From an uncultured Prevotella sp. (GTDB lineage Bacteria > Bacteroidota > Bacteroidia > Bacteroidales > Bacteroidaceae), in contig UQWP01000054.1 of the NCBI GenBank assembly GCA_900544825.1, positions 1-25,010 of the forward strand: a stretch of 25,010 bases of DNA, read 5' to 3'. The notes beneath the pieces are model-generated. The model did no database searches, was not told the origin of the DNA, and was given only the letters and a program-made list of their open reading frames with translations. This document shows, one piece after another, positions 16,695-24,993 of the stretch. The position numbers were made by a program, and so were the translations under genes. Positions within the stretch are counted from its first letter, which is position 1. Every line of letters starts with the position of its first letter.

Positions 16695-18201
16695 AAATAA
16701 CAATAACAAGACACAGATAGATACCAACTATGCCCACCTGCAACCGCAGGCGGTGGAGTTGGAAAAGGTGGTTTTGGGTGCATTGATGATTGATACCGAT
16801 GCTTTTTCTGTGGTATCCGAGATGCTGAAACCCGAAACCTTCTATGATCCGAGACATCAGAAAATCTACGAGGCGATTCAGACCATGAATATGGAGGAGC
16901 GCCCCGTAGATATCATGACCGTTACGGATGAACTCACCAAGATGGGCGCCATCGAGAAGGTGGGTGGAGCGGGTTACCTGATGGAGATTTCCTCGCAGGT
17001 GGCTTCGGCTGCCCACATCGAGTATCATGCCCGAATCCTGGCGCAGAAATATCTGCAGCGACAGCTCATCCATTATGCCGGCGACATCGAGACCCAGGCG
17101 TATGATGATGGTGTGGATGTGGATGAACTCATGCAGCATGCCGAGGGTGAGCTCTTCCAGCTCTCCCAGGGTAACATGAAGCAGGATTACACCCAGATTG
17201 ATCCGGTGATCAAGGATGCCGTGGATATCCTGCAGCGTGCCGCCCAGAACAAGGGCGGACTCACGGGTATTCCTACCGGTTACCAGCAGATGGATGATAT
17301 GACTTCCGGTTGGCAGCCTTCCGACCTGGTGATCATCGCCGGACGTCCTGCCATGGGTAAGACTTCCTTCGCGCTGAGTATCGCCAAGAATGTGGCGGTA
17401 GATCACGGGGTGCCTATTGGATTCTTCTCGCTTGAAATGAACAACGTTCAGCTGGTCAACCGTCTTATCTCGAATGTCTGCGAGATTTCGGGTAAGAAGA
17501 TCCTGAACGGTCAGTTGGATCCAAGCGAGTGGGAGCGACTGGACAAGAAAATCCGTTCTCTCACGGGTGCACCTATTTATATAGATGATACCCCAGGTCT
17601 TTCCGTCTTCGAGTTGAGAACCAAGGCGCGCCGACTGGTACGCGAGAAGGGAGTGAAGCTGTTGATGATCGACTACCTCCAGCTGATGAATGCCAACGGT
17701 ATGAAGTTTGGCAGCCGTCAGGAAGAGGTTTCCACCATCTCGCGTTCCCTCAAGGGTCTTGCCAAGGAGTTGAATATCCCGGTACTCGCCCTCTCTCAGC
17801 TCTCGCGTAACGTAGAAAGTCGTGAGGGTCTCGAAGGAAAGCGACCTCAGTTGAGCGACCTCCGTGAATCCGGAGCCATCGAGCAGGATGCCGATATGGT
17901 ACTCTTTGTTCATCGTCCGGAATACTATCACATCTATCTGGACGAAAAGGGAAACGATCTTCACGGTATGGCGCAGATCATCATCGCCAAGCACCGTAAG
18001 GGTGCCACCGGAGATGTGCTTCTGAACTTCCGTGGCGAGTTCACCCGCTTCCAAGATCCTACCGATTCCTATACTCCAGTTCAGGAGGGTGGTGAAATCA
18101 TGGGTTCCAAGATGAATGGTGGGGCTGCTGATGGGATGATTGCCAGCGGAGCCATTCCACCTCCGCCGATGACAGGACCTGACGGTCCGTTACCTTTCTA
18201 G
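16675..18201 (+). CDS. dnaB: replicative DNA helicase DnaB
   Basis: This 508-residue hexameric helicase unwinds DNA ahead of the replication fork. After an Asn-rich N-terminus, residues about 20-170 form the DnaB N-terminal (primase-interaction) domain. The RecA-like motor has Walker A GRPAMGKT (223-230), Walker B LLMIDYLQLM (329-338), SQLSRNVE (374-381) and the arginine-finger region KHRKGATG (439-446). A Gly/Pro-rich tail follows. The start at 16675 overlaps the TPR-like gene by 20 bases and gives the full N-terminal domain. No intein is present. Length and motifs are typical for Bacteroidetes DnaB. Confidence 0.97.
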   Translation: MPINQNRNNNNKTQIDTNYAHLQPQAVELEKVVLGALMIDTDAFSVVSEMLKPETFYDPRHQKIYEAIQTMNMEERPVDIMTVTDELTKMGAIEKVGGAGYLMEISSQVASAAHIEYHARILAQKYLQRQLIHYAGDIETQAYDDGVDVDELMQHAEGELFQLSQGNMKQDYTQIDPVIKDAVDILQRAAQNKGGLTGIPTGYQQMDDMTSGWQPSDLVIIAGRPAMGKTSFALSIAKNVAVDHGVPIGFFSLEMNNVQLVNRLISNVCEISGKKILNGQLDPSEWERLDKKIRSLTGAPIYIDDTPGLSVFELRTKARRLVREKGVKLLMIDYLQLMNANGMKFGSRQEEVSTISRSLKGLAKELNIPVLALSQLSRNVESREGLEGKRPQLSDLRESGAIEQDADMVLFVHRPEYYHIYLDEKGNDLHGMAQIIIAKHRKGATGDVLLNFRGEFTRFQDPTDSYTPVQEGGEIMGSKMNGGAADGMIASGAIPPPPMTGPDGPLPF

Positions 18202-18221
18202 ATGAAAAGAGAATAAATTCG

Positions 18222-18254
18222 TACCAGAACGTTCTTTTTCTGAATAATCTGGTA
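18222..18254 (+). terminator. weak hairpin after dnaB
   Basis: TACCAGA (18222-18228) pairs with TCTGGTA (18248-18254). An inner AGAACGTTCT palindrome is followed by a short T run inside the loop. It lies 20 bases after the dnaB stop and may end that transcript before the leu promoter, but the structure is weak. Confidence 0.35.
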
Positions 18255-18344
18255 TAGAAACTGCTCAAATCTCTAGATTTTGGGTAAAAAATAGGCGAAA
18301 AATGGCAATTTGATAGATTTTCTATTAAAAAAAGTTATAAATTG

Positions 18345-18376
18345 TTTGCGTATATCAGAGAAAATGATTACCTTTG
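18345..18376 (+). promoter_or_regulatory. Bacteroidetes-type promoter of the leu operon
   Basis: TTTG (18345-18348) and TACCTTTG (18369-18376) are separated by 20 bases. The match is as good as at perR. Transcription should start near 18383, about 30 bases before the leader ATG. The upstream sequence is AT-rich. Confidence 0.85.
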
Positions 18377-18413
18377 CCAACGATAAATATATAACGTATA
18401 AAAATAGAAAAAT

Positions 18414-18503
18414 ATGAGAGCATTAGCGTTGAATATTACAAGCATTATTATTATTCGACTTCGACTGCAGCATGTAGGCGGAAGTGATAAGGTGTGCGTA
18501 TAG
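18414..18503 (+). CDS. leu operon leader peptide (29 residues, Ile/Leu-rich)
   Basis: This short ORF begins ATG AGA GCA TTA and codes MRALALNITSIIIIRLRLQ and ten further residues, ending at TAG (18501-18503). It has five ATT (Ile) codons, four of them consecutive (18444-18455), and four Leu codons (TTA, TTG, CTT, CTG). It lies between a consensus promoter and a strong intrinsic terminator, directly upstream of leuA. The codon content suits sensing of charged tRNA-Ile and tRNA-Leu by ribosome stalling, as in leuL or ilv leaders of enterobacteria. It is not expected to act as a finished protein. Confidence 0.85.
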   Translation: MRALALNITSIIIIRLRLQHVGGSDKVCV

Positions 18504-18542
18504 TTCAGCGGTTTGAATATATAGAGCCTTTCTACACTTCCG
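18458..18542 (+). promoter_or_regulatory. alternative leader structures (1:2 hairpin and antiterminator)
   Basis: Within the leader ORF, ACTTC (18458-18462) with CTGC (18465-18468) can pair with GTAG (18474-18477) and GAAGT (18481-18485) to form a protective 1:2 hairpin. CGGAAGTG (18479-18486) is exactly complementary to CACTTCCG (18535-18542) in the 5' arm of the terminator. A ribosome stalled on the Ile/Leu codons would cover the first segment, freeing the second to form the antiterminator and let transcription reach leuA. Confidence 0.75.
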
Positions 18543-18568
18543 TATATGGGAGTGAGAAAGGCTTTTTT
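18525..18568 (+). terminator. attenuator terminator of the leu operon
   Basis: AGCCTTTCT (18525-18533) pairs with AGAAAGGCT (18555-18563). After one bulged A, CACTTCC (18535-18541) pairs with GGGAGTG (18548-18554) with one G-U pair. The loop is GTATAT and a six-T run (18563-18568) follows. It is a strong intrinsic terminator 95 bases before leuA and cannot serve dnaB, because the leu promoter lies upstream of it. Confidence 0.9.
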
Positions 18569-18570
18569 AA

Positions 18571-18623
18571 TATCTTACGCCCTGGCCAAAAGTAAGGGCG
18601 CAATGTTGCCCCTGTAAGGGCAA
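18571..18623 (+). repeat. two tandem small hairpins before leuA
   Basis: CGCCCT (18578-18583) pairs with AGGGCG (18595-18600), and TTGCCC (18606-18611) pairs with GGGCAA (18618-18623). Both right arms contain GTAAGGGC. The two can also pair with each other (GGGC with GCCC). They lie after the attenuator, about 40 bases before the leuA ATG, so only read-through RNA carries them. Their role is unknown. Confidence 0.5.
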
Positions 18624-18663
18624 AAGCTTTAATTAATAAGAGAAATAAAAATATTTAAGAGAT

Positions 18664-20166
18664 ATGAGTGACAGATTATTTATTTTCGACACAACCCTTC
18701 GTGATGGCGAACAGGTTCCAGGATGCCAGTTGAATACCGTAGAGAAGATTCAGGTAGCTAAGGCTCTGGAGCAGTTGGGCGTTGATGTCATTGAGGCTGG
18801 ATTCCCTATTTCAAGCCCGGGTGACTTCAATTCCGTAGTAGAGATTTCCAAGGCTGTAACATGGCCTACCATCTGTGCGCTGACCCGTGCGGTGGAAAAG
18901 GATATTGACTGTGCTGCAGAGGCATTGCAGTATGCTAAGCATAAGAGAATTCATACGGGTATCGGTACCAGCGATAGCCATATCAAATATAAGTTCAATT
19001 CCAACCGCGAGGAAATCATCGAGCGTGCCGTGGCTGCCGTGAAGTATGCCAAGAAGTATGTTGAGGATGTGGAGTTCTACGCTGAGGACGCTGGCCGTAC
19101 TGACAATGAGTATCTGGCTCGCGTGGTAGAAGCTGTCATCAAGGCTGGTGCTACCGTAGTCAACATTCCTGATACCACCGGCTATTGCTTGCCGGATGAG
19201 TATGGTGCCAAGATCAAGTATCTGATGGATCACGTGGATGGCATCGAGAATGCATGCATCTCTACCCACTGTCACAACGATCTCGGTATGGCTACCGCCA
19301 ATACCCTGCAGGGTGTATTGAATGGTGCCCGCCAGGTGGAGGTTACCATCAATGGTATCGGTGAGCGTGCGGGTAATACTTCGCTCGAGGAAATCGCCAT
19401 GATTCTGAAGTGCCACAAGAACATCGATATTGATACCAATATCAATACCACCAAGATTGTTCCGATGTCTCGCATGGTGAGCAGCCTGATGAACATGCCT
19501 GTGCAGCCTAACAAGGCTATCGTGGGTCGCAATGCCTTCGCCCATTCTTCCGGCATTCACCAGGATGGCGTCTTGAAGAACGTTCAGACTTATGAAATCA
19601 TCGACCCTAAGGATGTGGGATTGGATGATAACGCTATCGTATTGACAGCCCGCTCAGGTCGTGCTGCATTGAAGTATCGCCTCCACGTAAACGGTGTGAA
19701 TGTAGATGACGAGGAGAAGCTCGACAAGATCTACAAGAAGTTCCTCCAGTTGGCTGATAAGAAGAAGGAAGTTACCGACGAGGATGTATTGATGCTCGCT
19801 GGTGCTGATTCTGCTGATAAGCATGGCGTTCAGCTCGACTGGTTGCAGGTAACTACCGGCAAGGGTGTGAAGAGCGTGGCAAGCATCGGCTTGAACATCG
19901 CTGGTCAGAAGTTCGAGGCTGCTTCATCAGGCAATGGTCCGGTAGATGCTGCCATCCGTGCCCTCAAGAAGGTCATCACCAAGGAGATGAACCTCAAGGA
20001 GTTCACCATCCAGGCTATCGACAAGGGTTCAGACGATGTAGGTAAGGTTCACATGCAGGTGGAGTACGATGGTCATGTATATTATGGCTTTGGTGCAGAT
20101 ACCGACATCGTAACCGCTTCGGTAGAGGCTTATATCGACTGTATCAACAAGTTCAAGGTAAAATAA
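18664..20166 (+). CDS. leuA: 2-isopropylmalate synthase
   Basis: This 500-residue enzyme condenses acetyl-CoA with 2-oxoisovalerate, the first committed step of leucine synthesis. The HMGL-like TIM barrel shows DTTLRDGEQVPG (9-20), metal-binding THCHNDLGMA (201-210), GIGERAGN (231-238) and HSSGIHQDG (294-302). Residues about 370-500 form the LeuA regulatory domain that normally binds leucine for feedback inhibition (VDAAIRALKK). The length suits the bacterial LeuA class. It is the first gene after the attenuator and 37 bases before leuC. A second synthase of the same superfamily lies three genes downstream; this one has the standard LeuA features and is the better leuA candidate. Confidence 0.95.
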   Translation: MSDRLFIFDTTLRDGEQVPGCQLNTVEKIQVAKALEQLGVDVIEAGFPISSPGDFNSVVEISKAVTWPTICALTRAVEKDIDCAAEALQYAKHKRIHTGIGTSDSHIKYKFNSNREEIIERAVAAVKYAKKYVEDVEFYAEDAGRTDNEYLARVVEAVIKAGATVVNIPDTTGYCLPDEYGAKIKYLMDHVDGIENACISTHCHNDLGMATANTLQGVLNGARQVEVTINGIGERAGNTSLEEIAMILKCHKNIDIDTNINTTKIVPMSRMVSSLMNMPVQPNKAIVGRNAFAHSSGIHQDGVLKNVQTYEIIDPKDVGLDDNAIVLTARSGRAALKYRLHVNGVNVDDEEKLDKIYKKFLQLADKKKEVTDEDVLMLAGADSADKHGVQLDWLQVTTGKGVKSVASIGLNIAGQKFEAASSGNGPVDAAIRALKKVITKEMNLKEFTIQAIDKGSDDVGKVHMQVEYDGHVYYGFGADTDIVTASVEAYIDCINKFKVK

Positions 20167-20203
20167 AGTAAAATTCTGATAAATATATAACAAACAGGAT
20201 ATT

Positions 20204-21598
20204 ATGAATACATTATTCGACAAGATTTGGGACAAGCACGTTGTCCAGATTGTAGAAGACGGTCCTACACAGCTTTACATCGACCGTCTTTACTGTCACG
20301 AAGTAACATCACCTCAGGCATTCGCTGGTATGCGGGCACGCGGACTCAAGATGTTCCGTCCAGACCAGATTTTCTGTATGCCTGACCACAATACTCCAAC
20401 CCACGATCAGGATAAGCCTATCGAGGATCCTATCTCAAAGAAGCAGGTAGATACCCTGGCAAAGAACACCGCTGATTTCGGCGTAACTCACTTTGCCATG
20501 AACACCAAGGACAATGGTATCATCCACGTAGTTGGTCCTGAGAAGGGTCTTTCTCTTCCTGGTATGACCATCGTCTGCGGCGACTCTCATACTTCTACCC
20601 ACGGTGCCATGGGTGCCGTTGCCTTCGGTATCGGTACTTCTGAGGTCGAGATGGTGATGGCTTCACAGTGTATTCTCCAGAGCAAGCCAAAGTCTATGCG
20701 CATCAGCATCAACGGCAAGCTCAGCAAGGGCGTTACTGCCAAGGATGTGGCTCTCTATCTTATGAGCCAGCTCACTACTTCGGGCGCTACCGGTTACTTC
20801 GTTGAGTACAGTGGCGATGTAGTGAAGGATATGTCTATGGAAGGTCGTCTTACCCTCTGCAACCTCTCTATCGAGATGGGTGCCCGCGGTGGTTTCGTAG
20901 CTCCTGATGAGACCACATTCGAGTATATCAAGGGTTGCGAATATGCACCTAAGGGTGAAGAGTGGGACAAGGCTGTGGCTTACTGGAAGACCTTGAAGAG
21001 TGGTGATGACGCTGTCTTCGACAAGGAGTTGACTTTCGAGGCAAAGGATATCGAGCCACGCATTACCTACGGAACCAACCCTGGTATGGGTATCGGCATC
21101 ACAGAAAGCATCCCAACACTCGATGAGATTCCAGAGGAAGAGCAGGCTGGTTTCAAGAAGAGCCTCAACTACATGGGCTTCCAGCCAGGCGAGAAACTGG
21201 AGGGTCATCCTATCGATTATGTATTCCTGGGCGCATGTACCAATGGTCGTATCGAAGACTTCCGTGCTTTCGCTTCATTGGTTAAAGGAAAGAAGAAGGC
21301 AGAGGGCGTAACAGCTTGGCTTGTACCTGGTTCATGGTTGGTTGATAAACAAATACGTGAAGAGGGAATTGATAAGATTGTAGAGGCTGCTGGCTTCGAA
21401 ATCCGTCAGCCTGGATGCTCTGCTTGCCTGGCAATGAACGATGATAAGATTCCTGCAGGCAAGTACTCTGTAAGTACATCCAACCGTAACTTCGAGGGTC
21501 GTCAGGGACCAGGTTCCCGCACCATCCTTGCCAGCCCATACGTAGCAGCAGCTGCCGCTATCACTGGTAAGATTACCGACCCAAGAGAGTTCATGTAA
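20204..21598 (+). CDS. leuC: 3-isopropylmalate dehydratase large subunit
   Basis: This 464-residue aconitase-family subunit, with LeuD, isomerises 2- to 3-isopropylmalate. The three cysteines for the 4Fe-4S cluster are Cys345 (GACTNGR), Cys405 and Cys408 (PGCSACLAMN). CGDSHTSTHGAMGA (125-138) is the typical active-site segment. Length and motifs are normal for bacterial LeuC. In citramalate-using organisms the same enzyme also converts citramalate to methylmalate for isoleucine synthesis. The next gene starts 33 bases downstream. Confidence 0.96.
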   Translation: MNTLFDKIWDKHVVQIVEDGPTQLYIDRLYCHEVTSPQAFAGMRARGLKMFRPDQIFCMPDHNTPTHDQDKPIEDPISKKQVDTLAKNTADFGVTHFAMNTKDNGIIHVVGPEKGLSLPGMTIVCGDSHTSTHGAMGAVAFGIGTSEVEMVMASQCILQSKPKSMRISINGKLSKGVTAKDVALYLMSQLTTSGATGYFVEYSGDVVKDMSMEGRLTLCNLSIEMGARGGFVAPDETTFEYIKGCEYAPKGEEWDKAVAYWKTLKSGDDAVFDKELTFEAKDIEPRITYGTNPGMGIGITESIPTLDEIPEEEQAGFKKSLNYMGFQPGEKLEGHPIDYVFLGACTNGRIEDFRAFASLVKGKKKAEGVTAWLVPGSWLVDKQIREEGIDKIVEAAGFEIRQPGCSACLAMNDDKIPAGKYSVSTSNRNFEGRQGPGSRTILASPYVAAAAAITGKITDPREFM

Positions 21599-21631
21599 TG
21601 TCAAGTGTTCAACGTAAAACGAAAAACTGAA

Positions 21632-22222
21632 ATGAAACAGAAATTCAATGTAATTACATCAAGCTGCATTCCTCTTCCTTTGGAGAATGTAGATACAGAT
21701 CAGATCATCCCAGCCCGCTTCCTCAAGGCTATCGACAAAGAGGGTATGGGCGACAACCTCTTCCGCGACTGGCGCTACCATGCCGACGGAACTCCAAAGC
21801 CAGACTTCGTGATGAACGACCCTTCTTACAGCGGTGTCATCCTCGTAGCTGGCAAGAACTTCGGTTCTGGTTCTTCCCGTGAGCACGCTGCCTGGGCCAT
21901 CGCTGGTGCAGGCTTCCGTGTAGTCATCAGCTCTTTCTTCGCTGATATCCACAAGAACAACGAGTTGAACAACCTCGTATTGCCAGTAGTGGTAAGCGAG
22001 GAATTCCTGAAGGAACTCTTCGAGAGCATCGACAAGGATCACAAGACTGAGGTAAAGGTTGATCTTCCTAACCAGACTGTCACCAATCTTGCTACCGGCA
22101 AGAGCGAGCACTTCGAAATCAACGGCTACAAGAAGCACTGTCTGGAGAATGGTTTGGACGATGTGGATTTCCTCGTTCAGAACCGTGACAAGGTAGAGGC
22201 TTGGGAAGCTAAAAACAAGTAA
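21632..22222 (+). CDS. leuD: 3-isopropylmalate dehydratase small subunit
   Basis: I choose the ATG at 21632 (196 residues, MKQKFNVITSS), since homologues begin shortly before this conserved start. The ATG at 21605 would add nine unconserved residues. The swivel-domain features are NVDTDQIIPARFL near 19-31 and GKNFGSGSSREHAAWA near 74-89, which contributes substrate-binding residues. It works as a heterodimer or heterotetramer with LeuC. Only two bases separate its stop from the next gene, which implies coupled translation. Confidence 0.94.
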   Translation: MKQKFNVITSSCIPLPLENVDTDQIIPARFLKAIDKEGMGDNLFRDWRYHADGTPKPDFVMNDPSYSGVILVAGKNFGSGSSREHAAWAIAGAGFRVVISSFFADIHKNNELNNLVLPVVVSEEFLKELFESIDKDHKTEVKVDLPNQTVTNLATGKSEHFEINGYKKHCLENGLDDVDFLVQNRDKVEAWEAKNK

Positions 22223-22224
22223 TT

Positions 22225-23823
22225 ATGGACGTTAACGCAAAGAGAGATAATTCCCGCATCAAGGAGATTGAGATCATGGACTGCACCCTGCGCGATGGCG
22301 AGCAGACCAATGGTGTCAGTTTCCTTCCTCACGAGAAGTTGATGATAGCAAGAATGCTGTTGCACGATATCAATGTAGATCGCATTGAGGTGGCTTCAGC
22401 GCGTGTATCGGAAGGCGAAAAGGATGCTGTCGCTCGAATTTGCCGTTATGCCAAGACCATTGGTAAGCTGGATTCCGTTGAGGTATTGGGATTCGTGGAT
22501 AACAACAAGAGTGTGGACTGGATTGCCGAATGCGGCGGTCATGTCATCAATCTCTTGGCGAAGGGTAGCTACAAGCACTGCACCCAGCAGCTCAAGATGT
22601 CGCCTGAAGAGCATCTCGCTCATATCAAGCAGACCATCGACTATGCCCTGAGCAAGGATTTCACCATGAATCTTTACTTGGAGGACTGGTCGAGCGGTAT
22701 GCGCGACAGCCGTGACTATCTCTTCACGATGATGGACGAGCTGGTGAAGTTGCCTATCAAGCGCTTCCTGCTTCCTGATACTTTGGGTATCCTGAACCCA
22801 TTGCAGTGTGTGGAGTACATGCGACAGATGGTTCGCCGTTATCCGAACTCTCACTTCGACTTCCATGCCCACAACGACTATGATCTGGCGGTGAGCAACT
22901 CGCTGGCTGCCGTATTGAGTGGTGCCAAGGGTCTTCATGTTACCGTGAATGGCTTGGGCGAGCGCTGCGGCAATGCACCATTGGCGAGTGTTCAGGTGAT
23001 TCTGAAGGATATGTTCGGGGCAAAGACCAATATCAAGGAAGACCGACTGAACGATATCTCCCGATTGGTAGAAGGATACAGCGGCATCGCCGTGGCTCCG
23101 AATACACCGGTGGTGGGCGATAACGTCTTCACCCAGGTGGCTGGCGTGCATGCCGATGGCGACAACAAGGATAAGCTTTATTGCAACGACCTGGTGCCTG
23201 AGCGTTTCGGCAGACATCGTGAGTATGCACTGGGCAAGAACTCCGGCAAGGCGAATATCGTACAGAACCTTAACGAACTGGGCTTGGAGTTGACTCCTGA
23301 GCAGACCAAGGCTGTGACCAAGCGAATCACCGAACTCGGCGACCGCAAGGAGCTGGTAACTCAGGACGACCTGCCATACATCGTGAGCGATGTGTTGAAG
23401 CATGGTGCTCCGGAGGATAAGGTGAAGCTGGTAAGTTACATGGTGTCAACCTCATACGGCTTGAAGCCTATAGCAAGTGTTAAGGTGGAAATCGATGGCA
23501 AGGAGTATGAAGACCAGAGCTCCGGTGATGGTCAGTATGATGCCTTCGTGAAAGCCCTCCGCAACATCTACAAGGTGAAGCTCGGCAAGACCTTCCCTAA
23601 GCTCGACAACTATCAGGTAACCATCCCACCTGGTGGTCGTACCGATGCCCTCGTTCAGACCGTCATTACATGGCGTGAAGGCGACCGCATCTGGCGTACC
23701 CGAGGCTTGGATGCCGACCAGACTGAGGCAGCTATCAAGGCAACACTCAAGATGCTCAATATGTATGAGGCAGACAAGAGCGATGAGCAGGCTGTATCGC
23801 CTCGCAACTTAGATATGGAATAA
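22225..23823 (+). CDS. citramalate/isopropylmalate synthase-like enzyme, CimA candidate
   Basis: This 532-residue HMGL-superfamily Claisen condensation enzyme has MDCTLRDGEQTNG (18-30), metal-binding DFHAHNDYD (212-220), GLGERCGN (243-250) and HADGDNKDK, plus a C-terminal LeuA-type regulatory domain (about 395-510, with SSGDGQYDAFVKALRN). It differs clearly from the LeuA encoded upstream, for example FHAHND where LeuA has THCHND. CimA enzymes condense acetyl-CoA with pyruvate to (R)-citramalate, a threonine-independent entry to isoleucine, and use LeuBCD for later steps. Location between leuD and leuB and the Ile-rich leader support that role. A second leuA paralogue or a homocitrate-type enzyme are alternatives. 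Substrate choice cannot be settled here. Confidence 0.75.
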   Translation: MDVNAKRDNSRIKEIEIMDCTLRDGEQTNGVSFLPHEKLMIARMLLHDINVDRIEVASARVSEGEKDAVARICRYAKTIGKLDSVEVLGFVDNNKSVDWIAECGGHVINLLAKGSYKHCTQQLKMSPEEHLAHIKQTIDYALSKDFTMNLYLEDWSSGMRDSRDYLFTMMDELVKLPIKRFLLPDTLGILNPLQCVEYMRQMVRRYPNSHFDFHAHNDYDLAVSNSLAAVLSGAKGLHVTVNGLGERCGNAPLASVQVILKDMFGAKTNIKEDRLNDISRLVEGYSGIAVAPNTPVVGDNVFTQVAGVHADGDNKDKLYCNDLVPERFGRHREYALGKNSGKANIVQNLNELGLELTPEQTKAVTKRITELGDRKELVTQDDLPYIVSDVLKHGAPEDKVKLVSYMVSTSYGLKPIASVKVEIDGKEYEDQSSGDGQYDAFVKALRNIYKVKLGKTFPKLDNYQVTIPPGGRTDALVQTVITWREGDRIWRTRGLDADQTEAAIKATLKMLNMYEADKSDEQAVSPRNLDME

Positions 23824-23845
23824 AACAATTAAAAAATCAGATAAG

Positions 23846-24907
23846 ATGAAATTAAACATTGCAGTTCTCGCCGGTGATGGTATCGGACCAGAGATTATGA
23901 AGCAGGGCGTAGCAGTAATGCAGGCCATTGCAGAGAAGTTTAACCACGAGTTTACTTACAACGAGGCTATCTGCGGCGCTCACGCTATCGACGAGGTAGG
24001 TGATCCATTCCCAGAGGAGACCTTCAAGACTTGTATGGATGCTGACGCTGTACTCTTCGCAGCCGTTGGTGACCCACGTTTCGACAACAACCCTACAGCC
24101 AAGGTTCGTCCTGAGCAGGGCTTGCTCGCTATGCGTAAGAAGTTGGGCCTCTTCGCTAATGTTCGCCCAGTAGCAACTTTCGATTGCCTGCTCCACAAGT
24201 CACCATTGAAGGATGAACTCTTGAAGGGAGCTGACTTCGTTGTCATCCGCGAGTTGACTGGTGGTATGTATTTCGGTGAGAAGTATCAGGATAACGACAA
24301 GGCTTACGATACAGATATCTACACCCGTCCTGAGATTGAGCGCATTCTGAAGGTAGCTTTCGAGTTTGCCATGAAGCGCAACAAGCACCTCACAGTAGTA
24401 GATAAGGCAAACGTATTGGCATCTTCTCGTCTCTGGCGTCAGATTGCCAAGGAGATGGAGCCACAGTATCCAGAGGTGAACACCGACTATATGTTCATCG
24501 ACAACGCTTCTATGCGTGTATTGACAGAGCCTACCTTCTTCGATGTTATCGTTACAGAGAACACCTTCGGCGACATTCTGACCGATGAGACTTCTTGCAT
24601 CACCGGTTCTATGGGCTTGCAGCCATCTAGCTCTCTCGGTGAGCACACTCCATTGTTCGAGCCTGTTCACGGTTCATGGCCACAGGCAGCTGGCAAGAAC
24701 CTGGCTAACCCAGTAGCTCAGATTCTTTCTGCAGCTATGTTGCTGGAGCACTTCGGTTTGAACGAGGAGGGCGCTTTGATCCGCAAAGCAGTAGATGCTT
24801 CTCTCGATGCCAATGTCCGCACTCCTGAGATTCAGGTTGAGGGTGGTGCTCACTATGGCACTACAGAGGTTGGCGAGTGGATCGTTAACTGGATCAAGAA
24901 TGCTTAA
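23846..24907 (+). CDS. leuB: 3-isopropylmalate dehydrogenase
   Basis: This 353-residue NAD-dependent enzyme oxidises and decarboxylates 3-isopropylmalate to 2-oxoisocaproate. The family segments are VLAGDGIGPEIM (7-18), the substrate-binding RKKLGLFANVRP (97-108), IRELTGGMYFGE (134-145), VDKANVL (185-191) and ENTFGDILTDETSCITGSMG (238-257), with the metal-binding Asp residues near 242-246. It is the last gene of the operon, 22 bases after the synthase-like gene and followed by a strong terminator. It would also oxidise methylmalate if a citramalate route operates. The length is typical for LeuB. Confidence 0.96.
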   Translation: MKLNIAVLAGDGIGPEIMKQGVAVMQAIAEKFNHEFTYNEAICGAHAIDEVGDPFPEETFKTCMDADAVLFAAVGDPRFDNNPTAKVRPEQGLLAMRKKLGLFANVRPVATFDCLLHKSPLKDELLKGADFVVIRELTGGMYFGEKYQDNDKAYDTDIYTRPEIERILKVAFEFAMKRNKHLTVVDKANVLASSRLWRQIAKEMEPQYPEVNTDYMFIDNASMRVLTEPTFFDVIVTENTFGDILTDETSCITGSMGLQPSSSLGEHTPLFEPVHGSWPQAAGKNLANPVAQILSAAMLLEHFGLNEEGALIRKAVDASLDANVRTPEIQVEGGAHYGTTEVGEWIVNWIKNA

Positions 24908-24959
24908 TCTGGATTAATCTTTAGAAGTATTCTTACAAGATAGATTTTTGATTTGAATG

Positions 24960-24993
24960 AGGGTGTGTCATAAGTCCATGACGCACCCTTTTT
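24960..24993 (+). terminator. intrinsic terminator of the leu operon
   Basis: AGGGTGTGTCAT (24960-24971) pairs with ATGACGCACCCT (24978-24989) around loop AAGTCC, with one G-U pair. A run of five T ends at 24993. It lies 53 bases after the leuB stop. Confidence 0.92.

Noticed and set aside
16618..18054. 478-codon open frame on the minus strand across dnaB
   Set aside because: It lies wholly antisense to dnaB, whose Walker and arginine-finger motifs are intact. The translated product shows no recognisable motif and reflects codon bias.
18202..18413. A small gene in the dnaB-leu spacer before the leader
   Set aside because: The stretch is AT-rich with stops in the frames I checked and holds only the weak hairpin and the leu promoter.
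22396..23403. 335-codon open frame on the minus strand across the CimA-like gene
   Set aside because: It is antisense to a gene with clear TLRDGEQ and HAHND motifs and has no promoter or family features.
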